Shown in pieces: positions 14,134 to 18,569 of a stretch of DNA of 18,569 nt. A program made the position numbers and the translations under genes. Origin of the DNA: Spirochaetaceae bacterium (GTDB taxonomy: Bacteria; Spirochaetota; Spirochaetia; CADAEX01); NCBI GenBank assembly GCA_009778835.1, contig WRFK01000008.1:1-18569 (forward strand). The letters are read 5' to 3'. The notes beneath the pieces were generated by a model. The model was given only the letters and a program-made list of their open reading frames with translations, was not told the origin of the DNA and made no database searches. Position 1 is the first letter of the stretch. Each line of letters begins with the position of its first letter.

Positions 14134-17100
14134 ATGAAACCCATAAAACTCTCTATATATATACTTCTTTCGGTCGTACTTCTTTTTACCCTCACTTGTG
14201 ATATCTATGACAAATCTGTTCCGGAATATCTGGATAAATATACAAATACCGCGACTGTAGCAGATCACTCTTTTACAGGCGGGATGCTCATAAACCAGCA
14301 GGGTGTGCCTTACCAAAACCTTATTGAGAAAGATTCTTCTGTTATTACCCTAAAACTCAGAAACCCAAAAAACTATGAAATAGTAACCAATCTTGAGTAC
14401 CATAATGGCAGCGATTGGATCCCTTTTATAAGAGATGAGGCTCCAGGCGATTACAGCACTGTAGAAAATACTTCAGCATATTTTACCGGAACAACAATCA
14501 CAGTAAAATATGAACCCACAACACAAATAAGAATAACCATAACTGATGCGGAGATTGGGCAATCCTACAAACTAAGAGTCAGATTATATGACAGAGAAAC
14601 AAAGAGAGAGTTTGAGCCTTATGTACTGCCTTCAATAAAATGTACCGGCTATCCAAAAGCAGTAGGCTTTATGATGGTTCGTGCAGGCACCGGTAATAAT
14701 GGAGTTGTTGTAGACTGGCAGCAGTTATTAAGGTCCGGAACAACAACAGGAGACTTGGCAGATGCAAACAGGCTGGTAATAAGCTGCAGCGACCTTGGAG
14801 TATCACAAACCTATACAAGAGCATTAAATGAGGTAACATCAATATGGGGGCCGTGGTCACCGGCTGGAATAAACGAAGCAAGCAATCCTTTTTTTAGTAT
14901 AACACTTGGAGCAGGCACATTAGACGAGGGGAGATCGTATAACGTAGTCTTAAGGTTTAGCAATGAAGCAGGCGTAGTAACAGAGATATCCGAATCCTTA
15001 ACAGCAGCGACAATGGATGCAAGGATAGTGAGAGGAGGAGGGCTGCAGACAGATGAATACCCAAGCCTCCAGGAAGCCTTTAACAGTATGGATACTCATG
15101 GTGAAACATCAGCAACAATAACAGTGCTAAGATCCATAATGGACCAGGCTCCTGTTACTATATCAGGAAACAAGACAATTAACCTTGAAAGCTCGGGCAC
15201 CAACATGATACAGCTTGGCGCAGCTCATGCAGGAAGCGCTTTGCTTACAGTGCACAATGGATTAACCCTTAAAATCGGAGGGGCTTTAACTCTTAGAGGA
15301 ATAGATCCAAACACAACAGCTCTTATTAGTATAAATAGCGGCGGAACTCTTACTTTGGATGCCGGCGCAATAATTACAGGAAACAAAACTAACAGCGCAA
15401 CCGGCGGCGGAGTTTATATCGGCGGCGGAACCCTTAATATGCTCGCCGGAAGCAGCATAAACGGAAATGCCGCAAGCACCGGTGGCGGAGTGTATATTGG
15501 CGGCGTAGGCAGCATCTTTACCATGAGCGGCGGAGAAATAACAGGAAACACCTCAACAAGCAATGGCGGCGGAGTCTATTTTGCAAGCGGAACCTTTAAC
15601 ATGAGCAACGGAAGTATAGAAGGCAACACCGCTACTACCAGTGGCGGCGGAGTGAATGTGAATGGCGCAGGCAGTACTTTTACCATGAGTGGCGGAAACA
15701 TAAATGGAAACACCGCGCTTGATGGCGGCGGAGTACGTCTTGGTGTTGGAAACTTTAACATGAGCAGCGGAACTATAACAGGAAATGGCGGAAGCAATGG
15801 CGGCGGAGTGAGTGTTGCAGGCGGAACCTTTGCCTTTAGCGGAGGCACCATAGGAGGAACAACAACGCAAACCAGAAACACCGCTACTACCAGTGGCGGC
15901 GGAGTATATATATCCGGCGGAACTTTTAACTTTAGCAATGGAACTATAACAGGAAACACAGCATCTCAATATGGCGGCGGAGTATATCTGGGCGGCACAA
16001 GCAGCGTTACCATGAGCGGCGGAAGTGTGGAAAGCAACAGTGCTACTATCAATGGCGGCGGAGTTCATCTTGCTGCCGGAACCTTTACCATGAGCGGCGG
16101 AGTTGTTTACGGTAGCGATGCGACACCATCATCCCTTGCAAACACTTCAAACGGTAACGGCAAGTCTCTCAATGTAGCGGGCGGATCAGCAGTTTACGCT
16201 GCTCCTTATGGCACCGGCAATATTCTTTCGGGCGGTACCGGCAGCTACGCATATACCTTGCCCATGTATGAAGCAGTAGTAACAATAAATGGCACAGATA
16301 CGCCATTTGAAACACTTGCGGATGCGTTTGGCAGCGTAACAAGCGGCCCAGCTCCTGCGGCGCTCATTACACTGCGCAAGAATGTAACAAATTTCAGAAC
16401 CGATGTAACAGGGAACAAAACTATTACTCTTGTAAGCGAAGGCGATAAACAAATAGAACTTGGAACAGCGTCGGGAAGCATGTTCGTTGTTTACAGCGGA
16501 TCAACCCTTATTCTTGGCGGAACAACACCCGGAGAGTTGACTCTTGTGGGAAAAGCAACAAGCACTGCTGCGCTTGTTACAGTAGATAATGGGGGAACCC
16601 TTACAGTAAATGAAGATACAATAATTTCCGGAAATACAAATAGCGGCGGAAGCGGCGGCGGAGTCAATAGCTCCGGAACCTTTATCTTAAGCGGCGGAAA
16701 TATAACAGGAAATACCGCAGGCGATGGCGGCGGAGTGTTTATAGGCGCCGGAATATTTATAATGACCAGCGGCACCATAGAAAATAATAATTCAACCTAC
16801 AATGGCGGCGGAGTGTATGTAACTAACATGGGCGAAGAGTTTAACATGAGCAATGGTGTTATAAGAGGAAACAAAGGCACCGGCGCAAGCAGTGTTGGTG
16901 GTGGAGTATACTTTGCAGGACAGTCATTTAGAATGAGCAACGGTCAGATAGGCGGAACTTCCTCTTCAAACCAGAACAGCGCAAGAAATGGCGGCGGAGT
17001 CTATATAGCCGGAGGTAATCAGGCAATATTTACATTTAGCGGCGGCACAATAGGCGGCGAGGGATCAAACTGCAACCAGGCTATTGGCAGTACAGGAATG

Positions 17101-18569
17101 GGCGGCGGAGTCTATATAGCTGGTGGAACTTTTGACATACCAACAGGAAGCTCTGCTATAATAAAGGGTAATACGGCAGACAGCTCAGCCACCGGCGGCG
17201 GCGGAGTATATGTAGGAGCTAACGCAACATTTAATATGCGAAGCGGTCAAATAGGCGGAACTTCCGGGACAAGCGCAAACAGCGCGACCTTGGGCGGTGG
17301 AGTATATGTCGCTGGCACTGGCGTAACAAATGCTGGAACCTTTAACTTGTACGGCGGCACAATAGGTGGCAATGGGTCCGCAAGTAATACCACAGGCGCT
17401 GGCGGCGGCGGAGTAGCTATAGGTGCGTTTGGATTCTTTAACATACCCACAGGCAGCGCAACTGCTGAAATAAAAGGCAACACCTCTGCGGGCACTGGTG
17501 GTGGCGGGGTTCTGGTTCTTGATAGCGGCGTATTTACCATGAGAGCCGGCACTATAAAAGAGAATAACTCAACTGCTACAGGTGGAGTCAATGGTGGCGG
17601 CGGAGTGCAAGTATACTACGGAACCTTTACCATGGAGGGAGGCCGCATAGAAGCAAACAATGCAGCAAGAAGCGGCGGCGGAGTGTTTGTATATGGCAAC
17701 TCGGCAATCTTTGCAATAAGCGGCGGTTATGTTTATGGCAATGATGGAGCCGGATATTCCCCAACAGGCGTTCCTAATGTGCGGGGTGCAAGCGGTAGCG
17801 GAGCTTCTATATGTATAGAAAGCAGCGGAACAGCCAGGTACGAAGGGGCTTATGGCGGCGATGTTATTTATACTACCGATGCTACATTGCCGGAAACGCC
17901 AATGGTAAGGTTAACTATAGCTGGTGTACATACAGAGTATATAAGACTTGCAGCAGCATTTGCAGCTATACCGGATGGCTCAACAGCAACAGTTACTCTG
18001 CTTGATAATATAACAAGCCAGATGCCTATTCCTGCTATAACAGGGACAGACAGGACAATTACCCTCACTAATGAGGGCGGCCCCAGGACAATAAATCTTA
18101 CTTCGAGTGGAAGCTTGCTTACTGCTGATGCCGGAACAAAACTGATAATTGAAGGAAGTTCGCCGGTTAACACCATAACTCTTAAGGGAATGGCAGGTAA
18201 CAATAATTCTCTTATAAGGGTGCTGAATGGAGGAGAGCTTGTGTTAAACACCAACGCTATTCTTTCAGGCAATACTCAGAACAGCGCTGGTGGCGGAGTG
18301 TATGTCAGCGGCGCAACAAGCAAATTTACCATGAACTCGGGAATTATTGAGAATAATCAGGGATCCTCTGGCGGCGGAGTCTATCTCATTTCCGGAACAT
18401 TTGAAATGAACGGCGGTATTATACAGGGTAACTTGGTAGGGTCTACCGGTTATGGCGGCGGAGTGTATATAACCACAGGCGGAAATTTTATAATGAATAA
18501 CGGTACCATAACCAATAACAGTGTAAATCTTTCTACCAATAGGGGCGGTGGAGTCCATTTAGACAATGC
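14134..18569 (+). CDS. Giant modular beta-helix surface protein (5' part, 1478+ codons)
   Basis: The frame is open from the ATG to the window edge with no stop. Residues 1-21 are a signal peptide (MKPIKLSIYILLSVVLLF start), followed by Cys22 in FTLTCD, a relaxed lipobox at best. Residues ~23-290 are beta-rich, possibly two sandwich domains. Three modules follow. Each starts with a homologous ~125-residue header (about 303-423, 712-840 and 1258-1385). It contains a conserved [FL]xxAF or AAAFAAI segment, ITL, TGNKTI[NT]L and GGTLT[LV]; these are followed by arrays of GGGVY[IVLF] rungs, 9, 12 and at least 4 in number. Modules 1 and 2 end in a Gly/Ser cap (GGVVYGSDA; GGYVYGNDG). The rung consensus G-G-G-V-Y…G-T-F-T-M-S-G-G-T-I-x-G-N-T recalls Chlamydia Pmp and other right-handed beta-helix surface proteins. 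Adhesion or surface display is plausible but not shown. Codon and base composition are richer in GC than in the neighbours. Confidence 0.9.
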   Translation, partial: MKPIKLSIYILLSVVLLFTLTCDIYDKSVPEYLDKYTNTATVADHSFTGGMLINQQGVPYQNLIEKDSSVITLKLRNPKNYEIVTNLEYHNGSDWIPFIRDEAPGDYSTVENTSAYFTGTTITVKYEPTTQIRITITDAEIGQSYKLRVRLYDRETKREFEPYVLPSIKCTGYPKAVGFMMVRAGTGNNGVVVDWQQLLRSGTTTGDLADANRLVISCSDLGVSQTYTRALNEVTSIWGPWSPAGINEASNPFFSITLGAGTLDEGRSYNVVLRFSNEAGVVTEISESLTAATMDARIVRGGGLQTDEYPSLQEAFNSMDTHGETSATITVLRSIMDQAPVTISGNKTINLESSGTNMIQLGAAHAGSALLTVHNGLTLKIGGALTLRGIDPNTTALISINSGGTLTLDAGAIITGNKTNSATGGGVYIGGGTLNMLAGSSINGNAASTGGGVYIGGVGSIFTMSGGEITGNTSTSNGGGVYFASGTFNMSNGSIEGNTATTSGGGVNVNGAGSTFTMSGGNINGNTALDGGGVRLGVGNFNMSSGTITGNGGSNGGGVSVAGGTFAFSGGTIGGTTTQTRNTATTSGGGVYISGGTFNFSNGTITGNTASQYGGGVYLGGTSSVTMSGGSVESNSATINGGGVHLAAGTFTMSGGVVYGSDATPSSLANTSNGNGKSLNVAGGSAVYAAPYGTGNILSGGTGSYAYTLPMYEAVVTINGTDTPFETLADAFGSVTSGPAPAALITLRKNVTNFRTDVTGNKTITLVSEGDKQIELGTASGSMFVVYSGSTLILGGTTPGELTLVGKATSTAALVTVDNGGTLTVNEDTIISGNTNSGGSGGGVNSSGTFILSGGNITGNTAGDGGGVFIGAGIFIMTSGTIENNNSTYNGGGVYVTNMGEEFNMSNGVIRGNKGTGASSVGGGVYFAGQSFRMSNGQIGGTSSSNQNSARNGGGVYIAGGNQAIFTFSGGTIGGEGSNCNQAIGSTGMGGGVYIAGGTFDIPTGSSAIIKGNTADSSATGGGGVYVGANATFNMRSGQIGGTSGTSANSATLGGGVYVAGTGVTNAGTFNLYGGTIGGNGSASNTTGAGGGGVAIGAFGFFNIPTGSATAEIKGNTSAGTGGGGVLVLDSGVFTMRAGTIKENNSTATGGVNGGGGVQVYYGTFTMEGGRIEANNAARSGGGVFVYGNSAIFAISGGYVYGNDGAGYSPTGVPNVRGASGSGASICIESSGTARYEGAYGGDVIYTTDATLPETPMVRLTIAGVHTEYIRLAAAFAAIPDGSTATVTLLDNITSQMPIPAITGTDRTITLTNEGGPRTINLTSSGSLLTADAGTKLIIEGSSPVNTITLKGMAGNNNSLIRVLNGGELVLNTNAILSGNTQNSAGGGVYVSGATSKFTMNSGIIENNQGSSGGGVYLISGTFEMNGGIIQGNLVGSTGYGGGVYITTGGNFIMNNGTITNNSVNLSTNRGGGVHLDN
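15403..16110 (+). repeat. Rung array of module 1 (9 GGGV units)
   Basis: GGGV begins at 15403, 15481, 15565, 15643, 15724, 15799, 15895, 15973 and 16054, a period of 75-96 bp (25-32 residues, mostly 26). All units are in frame. Eight of the nine use the identical codons GGCGGCGGAGT, and most are followed by GGAACCTTTA-type strands and ATGAGC. Confidence 0.9.
16654..17735 (+). repeat. Rung array of module 2 (12 GGGV units)
   Basis: Units start at 16654, 16726, 16804, 16897, 16990, 17101, 17197, 17293, 17404, 17500, 17596 and 17674, spacing 72-111 bp. It contains a higher-order duplication of three rungs: 16897-17196 (lengths 93, 111, 96) and 17197-17499 (96, 111, 96). The second and third rungs carry TIGG and IPTG variants in the same order in both copies. 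Confidence 0.9.
18289..18569 (+). repeat. Rung array of module 3 (4 GGGV units, truncated by window)
   Basis: GGGV occurs four times up to the last base of the window (residues 1386-1478), with the same strand pattern as in modules 1 and 2. The array clearly continues beyond the edge. Confidence 0.88.

Noticed and set aside
15553..18558. Long open frames antisense to the surface-protein gene
   Set aside because: They mirror the GGC/GGA-rich repeats (giving Ala/Pro/Val or Ser/Ala strings), have no ribosome binding sites and are interrupted repeatedly; they are shadows.
15403..18569. Regularly spaced short repeats resembling a CRISPR array
   Set aside because: The ~78-bp spacing varies by multiples of three, the repeats are in one open frame and the intervals are themselves homologous, so this is a protein repeat.

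Overview
The window is 18.6 kb of bacterial chromosome, with AT-rich housekeeping genes and one large, visibly more GC-rich surface-protein gene at the right end. The gene set fits a spirochaete, most likely Treponema-like or an uncultured relative. The pointers are a bacterial XPB-type helicase, a separate protein carrying the XPB/Ssl2 accessory domain, a DUF3943 outer-membrane protein, signal peptides with a relaxed lipobox, and a giant Gly-rich beta-helix repeat protein. This assignment is an inference from gene content and not a match to a known genome.

Left part (1-4365). The C-terminal end of an unidentified protein (+) converges on a HAD-IB phosphatase (-). Upstream of that lie an XPB-like DNA helicase (-) and an AAA+/DUF4143 ATPase (-). 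A dispersed palindromic repeat with a G8 tract separates the phosphatase from the helicase. The ATPase and serS diverge from a 224-bp gap in which both promoters lie so close to their ATGs that both mRNAs look leaderless.

Middle (4590-8330). serS (+) is followed 160 bp later by a second copy of its last ~30 codons that differs only at synonymous sites, with a small inverted-repeat element between the copies. On the minus strand, mntP (Mn efflux) lies upstream of a DUF3943 outer-membrane protein whose real start is a GTG behind a strong Shine-Dalgarno.

Right of centre (8331-13640). A PlsC-like acyltransferase and a 684-residue protein with the XPB/Ssl2 helicase-associated domain form a tight plus-strand pair. 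It converges on an icd operon (-): NADP-isocitrate dehydrogenase, a six-helix membrane protein and a secreted two-lobe protein with BamE-like motifs. A tandem array of nested hairpins fills the convergent gap.

Right end (13641-18569). A cluster of TGTCATTGCGAG-type repeats sits between icd and a divergent gene of at least 1478 codons that runs off the window. That gene encodes a probable lipoprotein or exported surface protein. It has an N-terminal beta-rich region and then three successive modules, each a homologous ~125-residue header followed by an array of GGGVY beta-helix rungs. One array contains a higher-order three-rung (~100-residue) duplication. This modular, apparently still-expanding repeat gene is the most unusual object in the window. 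The serS 3'-end duplication is the second.
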